Shown here: positions 12,702-19,297 of the stretch, one piece after another
How the letters are laid out: each line of letters begins with the position of its first letter
How positions within the stretch are numbered: the first letter of the stretch is position 1
Source: HGM10836 sp045580645
Lineage (GTDB): Bacteria > Bacillota_I > Bacilli_A > RF39 > UBA660
DNA: 19,297 nucleotides
Assembly: GCA_045580645.1 (NCBI GenBank)
Contig: JAZNOG010000024.1
Location: 1-19,297, forward strand
Reading direction: 5' to 3'
The notes under the pieces: generated by a model
What the model was told of the DNA's origin: nothing
The model's input: the letters and a program-made list of their open reading frames with translations, nothing else
The model's database searches: none
Program-made: the position numbers and the translations under genes

Positions 12702-13007
12702 CTATCCCTCCCTTGCATAAGCTTTATATTCTTCTTGTTCTTTATCTCTTGCCTCTGCTGTTTCATCATCTCTTAATTCTGGATATTTCCTTTGAATCTT
12801 TCTTCTTGCTCTTGTTATACTTTCAAAACAAATACCTTTACTCTTTGCACCAAACATTACTTCAGAAAATGTTTTGCCAGCTTCTTTAGGAAACCATATT
12901 GTTATCATCTTAAAAATCAAATAACAGTCATCTTTTCTGGCTAGTTCGTCTTCTCTTAATAATGCTTCGACATATTTTTCTATGTTTCTTAATTTTTCCT
13001 TTTTCAT
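12702..13007 (-). CDS. Conserved phage protein of unknown function (101 aa)
   Basis: The sequence follows a pattern common in Firmicute prophages downstream of RusA: an N-terminal helix (VEALLREDELARKDDCYLIF), a short hydrophobic segment, then ESITRARRKIQRKYPELRDDE and a charged end. The 'RARR..Q..YPEL' core is the recognisable part. It may bind nucleic acid through the Arg-rich helix, but no activity is known to me. It overlaps the RusA stop, so its translation is coupled to RusA. Confidence 0.65.
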   Translation of the reverse strand: MKKEKLRNIEKYVEALLREDELARKDDCYLIFKMITIWFPKEAGKTFSEVMFGAKSKGICFESITRARRKIQRKYPELRDDETAEARDKEQEEYKAYAREG

Positions 13008-13402
13008 TCCTTTTTACTCCACCTTTCGTAACCTTCGACTTTAGTGATTTCTACCTCTATTCTAGGATTTGATTTATCCCAGTAAACTCTGCTACCATCG
13101 TGTGAAGCAACTATATCTCTACAATCATCCTTTATTACCTCAGCCTTAACCAACATATCGTCTAATGCTTCAAGTAAGTTGGTTAAATCTATTCTTCTTC
13201 TTGATTCAGTGTAGAAAATAGCTTTTACATTTACTGGGTAATCAATATTTAATCTATATTTTCTTATTATTACTTTTAAACAATTTTCTTCAAATTCTCT
13301 GTATGCCTTGCTAGGTATACTCATTACTCTTCCATTTCGTACAAATAGTATTTGGGAATTTTTCTTTGTACGTGGAATAACTGGTATTGTTAGTTTCCTA
13401 AT
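13004..13402 (-). CDS. rusA: RusA Holliday junction resolvase; probable ATT start
   Basis: The conserved acidic core is RRRIDLTNLLEALDDML followed by EVIKDD, which holds the metal-binding aspartates of the RusA fold. The first ATG (13324) would remove the family's N-terminal strand and the P..KKNSQ motif. The frame continues upstream and reads KLTIPVIPRTKKNSQILFV, with P7, K13-K14-N15-S16-Q17 when counted from an ATT at 13402. That gives 132 residues, near the usual 120. GAAAGGAG lies four bases before this ATT, and no ATG, GTG or TTG occurs in frame before the stop at 13421. RusA resolves branched DNA in recombination or before packaging, and this fits the Rad52-like gene upstream. Confidence 0.85.
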   Translation of the reverse strand: MRKLTIPVIPRTKKNSQILFVRNGRVMSIPSKAYREFEENCLKVIIRKYRLNIDYPVNVKAIFYTESRRRIDLTNLLEALDDMLVKAEVIKDDCRDIVASHDGSRVYWDKSNPRIEVEITKVEGYERWSKKE

Positions 13403-13530
13403 TTTTCTCCTTTCAATGCTTCATAATATCTTGTCATATCTATTGCTTCTATAAAATTTTCACAGTTTCTTGTGCCTTTAAATGCAGGAATTTCTAACTT
13501 CCCACAACCTAAACAATATTTACAAAGCAC
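13390..13530 (-). CDS. Small zinc-finger-like protein (about 46 aa)
   Basis: A short frame reading CKYCLGCGKLEIPAFKG followed by NCENF, from the only usable start (GTG at 13530) to TAA at 13390. The spacing CxxCxxC - LE - FKG - C.NF resembles small phage proteins that I recall near replication genes, probably zinc-binding. The frame continues upstream as NNQLKDD to a stop at 13561-13563, so the exact start is uncertain and no good ribosome site precedes the GTG. Its end overlaps the RusA start by 13 bases in another frame. Confidence 0.5.
   Translation of the reverse strand: MLCKYCLGCGKLEIPAFKGTRNCENFIEAIDMTRYYEALKGEKLGN
13400..13414 (-). promoter_or_regulatory. Ribosome site and ATT start of RusA
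   Basis: The minus strand reads GAAAGGAGAAAA, then ATT AGG AAA CTA. It lies inside the last codons of the upstream cysteine protein, whose TAA falls ten bases after the ATT, so terminating ribosomes could restart here. The GGAG-N4-ATT-AGG-AAA layout recurs at 10797. Confidence 0.5.
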
Positions 13531-13552
13531 ATCATCTTTTAATTGATTATTA

Positions 13553-13789
13553 TTAGTTTTCCTTTATATCAAATCCTTCCAATATTTGAATTTCCCTAAC
13601 ATTTTCATATTTCATTATTTCTTCAAGTAATAAATTCATATTTTCTAAAACACTTAATAATTCTGGCATCCATTTTTTTGTCTCTTTCTTGTGTTTTGTT
13701 ATATAAGCACAACCATTTTTATATCTTCCTAAGTTAAGGTTATAGTTCCATTTAAGGTCATTTATTGCACTTTGATTTAAAATGGACAA
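13553..13789 (-). CDS. Hypothetical small protein (78 aa)
   Basis: The likely start is the TTG at 13789, with AGGTGA a few bases upstream, inside the helicase's last codons. The product reads SILNQSAINDLKWNYNLNLGRYKNGCAY, then a helical acidic second half (VLENMNLLLEEIMKYENV). No metal-binding or catalytic pattern. No family recognised. Overlap with the helicase end by 13 bases suggests coupled translation. Confidence 0.5.
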   Translation of the reverse strand: MSILNQSAINDLKWNYNLNLGRYKNGCAYITKHKKETKKWMPELLSVLENMNLLLEEIMKYENVREIQILEGFDIKEN

Positions 13790-14778
13790 CTTCCATCACC
13801 TCTTTTATCTTCTTGCAATTTCATTTTTTCATATATTTCTTCAGTTAATTTAGGTTGTTGCTTAAATGTTTTTGTAACATCATCATATACTAAACCTACA
13901 ACTCCACACCTAACACCTTTTGTTTTTAATACTTCTAAAATTGTGCTAGTCTGTGTTATGTCATATTTATCTTTAAACATCGCTTTGCTTAGTCTCTTAT
14001 ACTCTCCATTGTCCTCATCCAAACCATCTACCCTTATTATTGAAATTACATTGTAAGCTTTATTTACTAAGTTAGAACTTCCAAAAACATCGTATATTGT
14101 TATTCTTGGATTTGTTTTATCAGTTTTCTTTTGGTGAACTACTAAATGTATATGTACATTCTTGTTTACTGCAAACGTTCTAAGTTTTTCCATAATATCT
14201 TTTTGTTCTCTATATTCGTCGCTTGTAGACGTATCTATTTGCATAAAATTATCTAGCATAAATACTCTTACACCATATTTCACTCTAACTTCTTCCATAG
14301 CTCTTATTAAAAAATCTATTGTTCTAGGTGCTTCGTTGTTGTATACAATTAAGCTATCTCCATATATCCTATTTAGTCTCTCAACTTCTTTATCGGCAAC
14401 AAAAGTATCAAAAACATTACTATCTTTATATTGTTTTGAATAAATATCTTTCCTCTCTACTGTTTGTTTATATAAATTGTTTTTAAAATCATCTTTTGTC
14501 TGCTCTCCATTAAAGTAAAATACTTTTTCGTTCTGTGCTATTGTTTGCTTTGTAACCATTGTCATAACTGTTGTCTTTCCTGCATTTGTTCCACCTGTCC
14601 AAATAGTTACACAGCCTAATTCAAAGCCTTTAATGAGATAATCTAATTCATATATTCCAGAAAGCACTCTTTCTTTCGAATCTGTATTGTATTTATAATC
14701 TCCAAATTTATAATATAATGGTTGTTGAGGTGGTCTACCAAGCAATTCAGATTGTTCTTTTTCTGTTATATTTTGCAA
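13777..14778 (-). CDS. Replicative DNA helicase, DnaB/RecA-like
   Basis: The RecA-type ATPase core includes Walker A GGTNAGKT (about 62-69), a YFNGEQ strand, Walker B VFMLDNF (about 172-177), a VVHQKK motif and GSSNLVNKAYNVI, which matches the DnaB H4 region. The unwinding motor is therefore complete, and it would load at the origin with the initiator. No primase domain is attached. The protein is shorter (about 333 residues) than full DnaB because the N-terminal scaffold domain is largely missing. AGGTGA lies five bases before the TTG at 14778. A GTG at 14787 lies within that site and is the alternative start. The CHC2-domain gene directly upstream is a natural partner. Confidence 0.85.
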   Translation of the reverse strand: MQNITEKEQSELLGRPPQQPLYYKFGDYKYNTDSKERVLSGIYELDYLIKGFELGCVTIWTGGTNAGKTTVMTMVTKQTIAQNEKVFYFNGEQTKDDFKNNLYKQTVERKDIYSKQYKDSNVFDTFVADKEVERLNRIYGDSLIVYNNEAPRTIDFLIRAMEEVRVKYGVRVFMLDNFMQIDTSTSDEYREQKDIMEKLRTFAVNKNVHIHLVVHQKKTDKTNPRITIYDVFGSSNLVNKAYNVISIIRVDGLDEDNGEYKRLSKAMFKDKYDITQTSTILEVLKTKGVRCGVVGLVYDDVTKTFKQQPKLTEEIYEKMKLQEDKRGDGSCPF

Positions 14779-14792
14779 GATTCTCACCTACT

Positions 14793-15356
14793 TTAAATAT
14801 ATTTTTGTATATCTTCTCTAGCTTTCCACAATTCTAGTTTGTCTTCTTCTGTTGCATTTATAAAAAGCTCTATTAAATATTCTAATTTAGCATCTATTGT
14901 ATAAGCCAATGCTAAAGCTTCTTGTTTTAAATGTGGAATCGTTTTCTTCCACTGTTTTATTTCTTCACATAACTGTATATATGTATCATTAAACCAACTA
15001 TTTAGATTCCTTTTTATTTCAATTTCTTCTTCTTTACGTCTTATTAAATACTTATTTAATTCTTTTGAACTTTCTCTATCTTGAGCTATCCCAAAATCAT
15101 AAGACAATTTATTCACTGCCATCAAAAAATCAATATGAAATAATTCTTGAACAAAGCTAATAACATCATAATGTTCGCTTGTTCCAAAATCGTGTATTCC
15201 TTTAACATCACTTACTAGGAAACTCGCTGTCCTCTCACTCCTAAATGGGCTTTTATACCACATTCCTAAATTATTACTTTTAACAGGTTGTCCTAAATAA
15301 TGTTGTACTACAACAGTTGGTGTTAAAATTTCTTTTAATTCATCTTTATTATTCAT
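14793..15356 (-). CDS. Primase-type CHC2 domain protein lacking zinc ligands (187 aa)
   Basis: Residues about 8-95 match the zinc-binding domain of bacterial primases: LTPTVVVQHYLG, then WYKSPFRSERTASFLVSD, then IHDFGTSEHYDVISFVQEL. The ligands of the normal CPFH...FHCFGC pattern are replaced by S36, R39, D56 and T59, so no metal site remains. A similar 'SPFR...DFG' variant exists in other mobile elements. The remaining 90 residues are helical and charged, with no Toprim catalytic domain. It probably acts as a template-binding or helicase-primase adaptor, not a primase itself. The start overlaps the previous stop by eight bases. Confidence 0.7.
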   Translation of the reverse strand: MNNKDELKEILTPTVVVQHYLGQPVKSNNLGMWYKSPFRSERTASFLVSDVKGIHDFGTSEHYDVISFVQELFHIDFLMAVNKLSYDFGIAQDRESSKELNKYLIRRKEEEIEIKRNLNSWFNDTYIQLCEEIKQWKKTIPHLKQEALALAYTIDAKLEYLIELFINATEEDKLELWKAREDIQKYI

Positions 15357-15861
15357 CTTTTATAATTTTTACTTTATATCCTAGTTCTTTTTCAATTTCA
15401 CCTATTGTCATCTCTTTGTGTGCTTTACCCACAACTCTAAGAATACTTTTAGTAACTGGATATTTTATTCCTTTTAGTAATATTGCTCCTCCATCGACAT
15501 CATCTACTACAAATTCTTTATCTAAACCTGCATATTCTTTAATAAATTCTGTTGTACTTAATTGACATCCTTCCCAATAATTACTAATTAAATCTTCAAT
15601 GGTTGCTCTTTTATTTATCTTTACTAAATCCCCTCTATTTAATTTTGGATAACAGTATTGAAAATAAGTAAAGCTATTTCTTACTGGATATATTTTTCCA
15701 ATATTTTCTTTGTCTAAATGTTCTAATATTTCTATATCCATAATATCTTTGTTTAGTTTAAGCACTTTTGCTTTTAGCATTTTTTCGTTTGTAATTCCAT
15801 AGCGCTTATACTCCTCTAGTTTTATCCCTTTTATAATATCTCCTACTTCGAAATCTCCCAT
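15349..15861 (-). CDS. Conserved phage protein with SH3-like segments (170 aa)
   Basis: Starts after GTGGAGG. The protein opens GDFEVGDIIKGI and has PKLNRGDLVKINKRATIEDL in the middle, both like short SH3/KOW beta segments. It ends MTIGEIEKELGYKVKIIKDE, a C-terminal motif shared by several phage proteins ('MT..EIE..LGY.V.IV'). No catalytic residue pattern. It lies between initiator and CHC2-domain protein, so a replication-associated role is likely but not identified. Confidence 0.55.
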   Translation of the reverse strand: MGDFEVGDIIKGIKLEEYKRYGITNEKMLKAKVLKLNKDIMDIEILEHLDKENIGKIYPVRNSFTYFQYCYPKLNRGDLVKINKRATIEDLISNYWEGCQLSTTEFIKEYAGLDKEFVVDDVDGGAILLKGIKYPVTKSILRVVGKAHKEMTIGEIEKELGYKVKIIKDE

Positions 15862-16518
15862 TTATTCTTCCTCCACATATTCCATAATAGTTTCGTTAAA
15901 AAATGTACTTCCCATTTTTATATATTGTTTTTCACGTTTTTCTTGTAACATTAAGTCTGCATATTTCTTTGTTGCAAACCACATCTGCTTATTTGTAAGC
16001 TTAACTGTTCTGCCTGCATACTTTTTACCTTTTAACCACGACTTGTAATGATTAAATGCTGTATTTTTACCATCTTTACGAGGATATAAAGCCCATATCT
16101 TATCAAAATTATCAGCTAATTCTTCTGAGTCATTATTATTAGTATTTATTATATTAGTATTTATTTGGGTCTGATTTTCCACCTCTGGAACTTCCAGCAC
16201 TGGATTTTCCACCTCTGGATAATCTAGGTGTGGATTCTCATAAATATTGTATGTATATTCAAATAATCCCTTATCGTTTTGAGTTTTTTGTATAACTAAA
16301 TATTTATACTGTTTTAATTCATCTAAGGCTGTTTTAATAGCTGTTTCATTTTCTTTTAATATAGCAGTCAATCCATTTAGTGAGTAATCCCAATCTTCTG
16401 GTAAACTAAGCATAAATGATAGTAAACCTTTAGCTTTAAGGGATAATTTCTTATCCCTTAAATGCTTGTTGCTCATTACAGTGTAGTTGTTATTCTTTTC
16501 TACTCTAAATACTGCCAT
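15862..16518 (-). CDS. Phage replication initiator with winged-helix domain (218 aa)
   Basis: The start is the ATG at 16518 after AGGTGA. A GTG at 16527 has no ribosome site. The N-terminal domain (about 1-90) reads YTVMSNKHLRDKKLSLKAKGLLSFML, then DYSLNGLTAILKENETAIKTAL, the winged-helix fold of Firmicute phage initiators. A repetitive, acidic linker (PEVENPVLEVPEVENQ, Asn-rich after it) leads to a C-terminal domain with FDKIWALYPRKDGKNTAFNHY, as in DnaD-related replisome organisers. It should recognise the origin and load the helicase encoded downstream. Its linker DNA contains direct repeats that may be part of the origin. Confidence 0.8.
   Translation of the reverse strand: MAVFRVEKNNNYTVMSNKHLRDKKLSLKAKGLLSFMLSLPEDWDYSLNGLTAILKENETAIKTALDELKQYKYLVIQKTQNDKGLFEYTYNIYENPHLDYPEVENPVLEVPEVENQTQINTNIINTNNNDSEELADNFDKIWALYPRKDGKNTAFNHYKSWLKGKKYAGRTVKLTNKQMWFATKKYADLMLQEKREKQYIKMGSTFFNETIMEYVEEE
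16173..16219. repeat. 17-bp direct repeat inside initiator gene
   Basis: GATTTTCCACCTCTGGA occurs at 16173-16189 and 16203-16219, a perfect repeat with a 30-base period. A decayed third unit (TGTGGATTCTC) begins near 16229. It encodes the PEVENP/PEVENQ linker. Repeats in this position act as initiator-binding sites in some phages, for example within lambda gene O. Confidence 0.65.
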
Positions 16519-16519
16519 A

Positions 16520-17335
16520 TTAATCACCTATCTTATTGATTAAAGGTATATTATCTCCTAATGTTGTTGTAGGAAGTTGTCCATTCCATTTTTCTATCAT
16601 TTTTTCTTGTACTTCTAATTCTTTTAATTGTAATGTTTTTTCTGTAATTTCTTGGTTTTGTAATCTCATTACTTCAGCTTCAGCTTTTGCATTTGCAACT
16701 TTCTTTTCATTTTCTACTTTTGCTTTTTGTAATTCATATTCTGCTTGTTTTGCTTGTTGCTCTGCAACTTGTTTTTTCTCTATTGCTTGATTATATTCAG
16801 CTGAGAAATCTAAATCTATGATATTAAAATCTACAACATTAAATCCTTTTGTTTCTATTTTTTCTTTTAATGTTTCTTGCATTTTATTTGATACTTCACT
16901 TCTTTTTGTTATAAGTTCATCTGCTTTATATTGTGCTGTAACTGCTTTTATACTTTCTAATATTGCAGGATTTACAATTATATCTTGAAAGTTAATTCCT
17001 GTATCTCTATATAATTCATTTGCAGTTTTTTTAACAATGTTATAATTTACTGCTATTTTAAATGTTACTTCTTGTAAATCTTTTGTAGCTGTAGCACTTG
17101 TTAATTCTATTTTTTGTGTTCTACAATCTATTCTTACTATTTTTTCTATAAAAGGTACTTTAATGTTTAATCCTTCTTGTATTGTTGTATCTTGTACTTT
17201 CCCAAATCTTGTTTTAATTCCAACGTGTCCTGTTGGTACTGTTGTCATCATATTAGCTATTATGATAACTATTAAAATTAATACTGTTCCTATTATTATT
17301 TTTTTAATATCATTAAATGCTTGTGTTTCTTTCAT
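16520..17335 (-). CDS. SPFH/prohibitin-family membrane protein (271 aa)
   Basis: One N-terminal membrane segment (about 12-30, IIIGTVLILIVIIIANMM) with a short cytoplasmic start is followed by the SPFH domain: TVPTGHVGIKTRFGKVQDTTIQEGLNIKVPF, then the strand-helix core to about residue 180. After it comes a long Ala/Glu/Lys-rich coiled coil (KKQVAEQQAKQAEYELQ) and an ending LPTTTLGDNIPLINKIGD. This is the full prohibitin-like build. Bacterial relatives (HflK/HflC, stomatins) form ring-like assemblies that influence membrane proteases. The phage role is unknown. It sits between SSB and the initiator and overlaps the initiator's leader. Confidence 0.85.
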   Translation of the reverse strand: MKETQAFNDIKKIIIGTVLILIVIIIANMMTTVPTGHVGIKTRFGKVQDTTIQEGLNIKVPFIEKIVRIDCRTQKIELTSATATKDLQEVTFKIAVNYNIVKKTANELYRDTGINFQDIIVNPAILESIKAVTAQYKADELITKRSEVSNKMQETLKEKIETKGFNVVDFNIIDLDFSAEYNQAIEKKQVAEQQAKQAEYELQKAKVENEKKVANAKAEAEVMRLQNQEITEKTLQLKELEVQEKMIEKWNGQLPTTTLGDNIPLINKIGD

Positions 17336-17352
17336 ATCTTTATCCTCCTATA

Positions 17353-17736
17353 TTAAAATGGTAATTCATCATCTGGCACAAATTCTGAACCAACTTCAGT
17401 TTCTTGTGTTGATGTATATTCTTTGTGTTGATATACTTCATCTGTTCCTTCTTCTATAACTTCAAAATCCATAACCATAATTTTAGGATAAGATTTATAT
17501 ATCTTCTCTCCATTTTCATTTACTTGGTCTGTTTCAATTCTGAAGAAAGTTAAAAATCCATCTTTTATATTAATTTTTGATTTATTTTTGACTTCTACAC
17601 CTTTTCTAAAACCTATATTCATTCTCATAAATTTAGTTACTTCAGTTCCGTCTGCTTGTAACTCTTTATTAGCAATTCCTACTTTGCATATTCCCCTATT
17701 ATCTTTTAATACTGTTACTTCACCAATTATTTGCAT
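17353..17736 (-). CDS. ssb: Single-stranded DNA-binding protein (127 aa)
   Basis: The first 95 residues are beta-rich with alternating hydrophobics (MQIIGEVTVLKDNRGICKVGIAN, FLTFFRIETDQV, PKIMVMDFEVIE), consistent with an OB fold. The C-terminus is the acidic tip DDELPF that bacterial SSBs use to recruit partner proteins. The OB portion is diverged from cellular SSB, so identification leans on the tip, size and context between the Rad52-like protein and initiator. Strong AGAGGAGG site. Confidence 0.7.
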   Translation of the reverse strand: MQIIGEVTVLKDNRGICKVGIANKELQADGTEVTKFMRMNIGFRKGVEVKNKSKINIKDGFLTFFRIETDQVNENGEKIYKSYPKIMVMDFEVIEEGTDEVYQHKEYTSTQETEVGSEFVPDDELPF

Positions 17737-18029
17737 TTTAATTCCTCCTCTGTGTAATCTTTCATTATTTTTAATCCTTTTTCTATTTGGTTAATTAGAA
17801 ACATTCTATCTTTTGCTTTCTTTTCTAATTTCTTTAATTTTAATAATTCTGTTCCTAAACTTATTAGTGCTATTGAAGTTCCTAATGTTGTTGGATAATC
17901 TTTTTGAGATAAACTTTCAGCAATCTTATCTTCACTAACAAAGTTATTCCATACTTTTTCCATTGATTTTCTTTTATGTAAGTATTCGTCACTCATCATC
18001 ATTTCTACAAATTTACCTAATCCACTCAT
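17727..18029 (-). CDS. Hypothetical helical protein (100 aa)
   Basis: The ATG is preceded by AGGGGG, a G-rich site. The protein is mostly alpha-helical, with one mildly hydrophobic segment (TTLGTSIALISLGTELL, about 47-63) followed by LKKLEKKAKDRMFLI. It has no metal or catalytic motif. Its stop overlaps the SSB start by ten bases. It might assist SSB or the Rad52-like protein, inferred only from position. Confidence 0.5.
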   Translation of the reverse strand: MSGLGKFVEMMMSDEYLHKRKSMEKVWNNFVSEDKIAESLSQKDYPTTLGTSIALISLGTELLKLKKLEKKAKDRMFLINQIEKGLKIMKDYTEEELKCK

Positions 18030-18044
18030 TTTAAATTCCCCCTA

Positions 18045-18818
18045 TTACATTAATACTTCTGCTTCAATTTCTTTGCAGATTTGTTCATAATCGCTTACTT
18101 TTATTTCAGCTGTTTTTTCATATTTATATCTTCCAATTACATTCTTTACGATATCATTATTTTTGTTTGCTAAAGTAAATAGATTTTTTTGTTCATCTAC
18201 TGTTATTGTTTTTTCTTCTTCTGGTTTTACTTCTACTTTCTTTGTTTCTGGAATTGGTTTTCCATATGTGAATACCACTTCATCTTTGCTATTTGCGATT
18301 TGTAAATATTCAATTTTTTCAGTTTCATTGTTTGTATTGATTTTACTTACATACCATTTTTCAAATGGATTTTCTAAGTCATATACTTTTTTTCCATTAA
18401 CAATTACAGTTTCAGTTTTACCATTAACTGTTCTAGTTCTTACTTTTGTTGGTACTTTTACAAAGATAAATATTTTAGTATATAATTCTCTACCTATTCC
18501 TACATTAAATCCTGCTCTTTTGAAAGCATCTGAAGCCTCTCCTTTTTCTTTTTCTGTGTTACTTTCAACACCACAATCTTGTTTTTGTATCCACATTCCT
18601 GTGTGTTTATCTTGTAGCATTATTGAACAGAATAAGTTTCCTTTTATTTCTGAGTAACAGTTAGCCCATCCATCTACTCCAAATGTTTCATCTAATATTC
18701 TTTTGTCACATCTTGAATCTTTATAAAGTAATAATGAAACTCCTTTTTCTGTAACTTGTCCAACTCTTACTTCTATTTCATCAGCTCTTAAAGCTCTAAT
18801 TTTTATCTTCTCTTCCAT
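18045..18818 (-). CDS. Rad52-like single-strand annealing protein
   Basis: The start is the ATG at 18818, nine bases after GGAGG. The upstream ATG at 18827 lies directly on the ribosome site. Residues about 30-130 show the Rad52/Rad22 core: YKDSRCDKRILDETFG (32-47), WANCYSEIKG (51-60), MWIQKQDCGVESN (75-87) and SDAFKRAGFNVGIGRELY (96-113). Such Sak-type phage proteins anneal complementary single strands. The last 100 residues carry a short Lys/Glu-rich linker and a helical tail of unknown role. With SSB and RusA it forms the phage recombination set. Confidence 0.9.
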   Translation of the reverse strand: MEEKIKIRALRADEIEVRVGQVTEKGVSLLLYKDSRCDKRILDETFGVDGWANCYSEIKGNLFCSIMLQDKHTGMWIQKQDCGVESNTEKEKGEASDAFKRAGFNVGIGRELYTKIFIFVKVPTKVRTRTVNGKTETVIVNGKKVYDLENPFEKWYVSKINTNNETEKIEYLQIANSKDEVVFTYGKPIPETKKVEVKPEEEKTITVDEQKNLFTLANKNNDIVKNVIGRYKYEKTAEIKVSDYEQICKEIEAEVLM

Positions 18819-19297
18819 CTTTTGCATCCTCCTTCATATGTTTAGGTTTCTTTGTAAATTCAAACATTTCATTTGTCCAATTAAAAGGTAGCCAACTATC
18901 ATCTTCTTCAAGATAATATGTTCCATCTTCAAAAACATTTTTTATTGTGGCTTCTTTCCCTAAAAGTTTACTCATTGGTTTAACAAACATTTCTGTTCCA
19001 TATATTTTTTCAACTTCTAAGTCTTTTCTAACTCTTACTTTGTCTCCTACTTTTAATGTCATAGATTTTTCTTCCTTTTCTTTAGGTTCTTCAACTACTA
19101 AACTAGCTAAATATTTATTAGCTTTATTTTTACTTAATCCAGAATGATGTTGAAAAAATGCTGTTAAAAATCCTAGTCTTGCATTAAATGGGTCACCTTT
19201 GCATCTTCTTATTATTGTTTTTGTGCCATCTTTCCACATTAATACTGTAACTTTATCGTTTATCACATATCTTTTAGGCATATTAGGTTGTTCGTCT
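18796..19297 (-). CDS. Conserved phage protein, N-terminus probably beyond window
   Basis: From the first ATG (19281) there are 161 residues, but no ribosome site precedes it. The frame stays open to the window edge (reading DEQPN just before the ATG), so the gene probably begins outside. The first part, TVLMWKDGTKTIIRRCKGDPFNARLG, matches the phage pattern 'V.FWSDGTKT.V....D.FD...G'. The second part, KVGDKVRVRKDLEVEKIYG, then GKEATIKNVF...YYLEED, then FNWTNEMFEF, is a separate SH3-like module common in Firmicute phages. Both modules are of unknown function. Confidence 0.65.
   Translation of the reverse strand, partial: DEQPNMPKRYVINDKVTVLMWKDGTKTIIRRCKGDPFNARLGFLTAFFQHHSGLSKNKANKYLASLVVEEPKEKEEKSMTLKVGDKVRVRKDLEVEKIYGTEMFVKPMSKLLGKEATIKNVFEDGTYYLEEDDSWLPFNWTNEMFEFTKKPKHMKEDAKDGREDKN

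Noticed and set aside
13553..13789. Frameshifted continuation of the helicase
   Set aside because: The helicase already contains all core motifs before its stop, and the next frame has its own leader and no helicase-like sequence.
18163..18657. Long + strand open frame opposite the Rad52-like gene
   Set aside because: It lies entirely antisense to a recognised gene, has low-complexity Ser/Phe/Val content typical of antisense frames, and has no ribosome site.
1..19297. CRISPR array, tRNA or rRNA genes
   Set aside because: No series of evenly spaced long repeats was found and no cloverleaf with a TTC-loop consensus was noticed. A covariance-model scan would settle tRNAs.

Overview
This looks like part of a phage or prophage genome from a low-GC Firmicute, most likely a Clostridia-type host. 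The DNA is very AT-rich. Genes are short, tightly packed and mostly preceded by AAAGGAG-type ribosome sites. TGA is used as a stop, so the code is the standard bacterial one, not the Mycoplasma code. No structural, lysis, integrase or large terminase gene is visible. The window covers replication, recombination and accessory modules only.

Layout. Positions 1-4074 carry a run of small + strand genes. The first is cut by the window edge. None has a convincing enzymatic domain, apart from a small cysteine-rich family protein (1065-1253) and a C-terminally membrane-anchored protein (3574-4074). Two terminator-like hairpins at 4073-4225 close this block, and a minus-strand block converges on them from the right. 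The minus block is one long, nearly gapless series transcribed from beyond position 19297 down to 4292.

Minus block in transcription order. First comes recombination and replication: a conserved phage protein (18796-19297, probably cut by the edge), a Rad52-like annealing protein, an SSB with an acidic DDELPF tip, an SPFH/prohibitin-like membrane protein, a winged-helix replication initiator, a conserved protein, a primase-type CHC2 domain that has lost its zinc ligands, a DnaB/RecA-like helicase, a small cysteine protein and a RusA resolvase. Then follow conserved phage proteins of unknown role, two coiled-coil proteins, a small membrane protein and a DNA-binding, terminase-small-subunit-like protein. 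Last comes an RNA-repair set spread over 4734-9807: an Rnl5/DRB0094-type RNA ligase, a polynucleotide kinase fused to an HD phosphohydrolase, a small zinc-ribbon protein and an RlaP-type (YcgL/COG3541) nucleotidyltransferase. An HNH homing endonuclease and several small unknown genes lie among them.

How it may work together. Rad52, SSB, initiator, CHC2 protein, helicase and RusA form a replication/recombination operon that would draw on host polymerase and primase functions. The kinase-HD, ligase and nucleotidyltransferase look like an end-healing, sealing and tailing set that could reverse host cleavage of tRNA or other RNA during infection. Points deserving most attention are this repair set, apparent ATT start codons on RusA and on the terminase-small-subunit-like gene (same GGAG-N4-ATT-AGG-AAA arrangement in both), the SPFH protein inside a phage replication operon, short repeats flanking the + strand block, and the uncharacterised + strand cluster itself.
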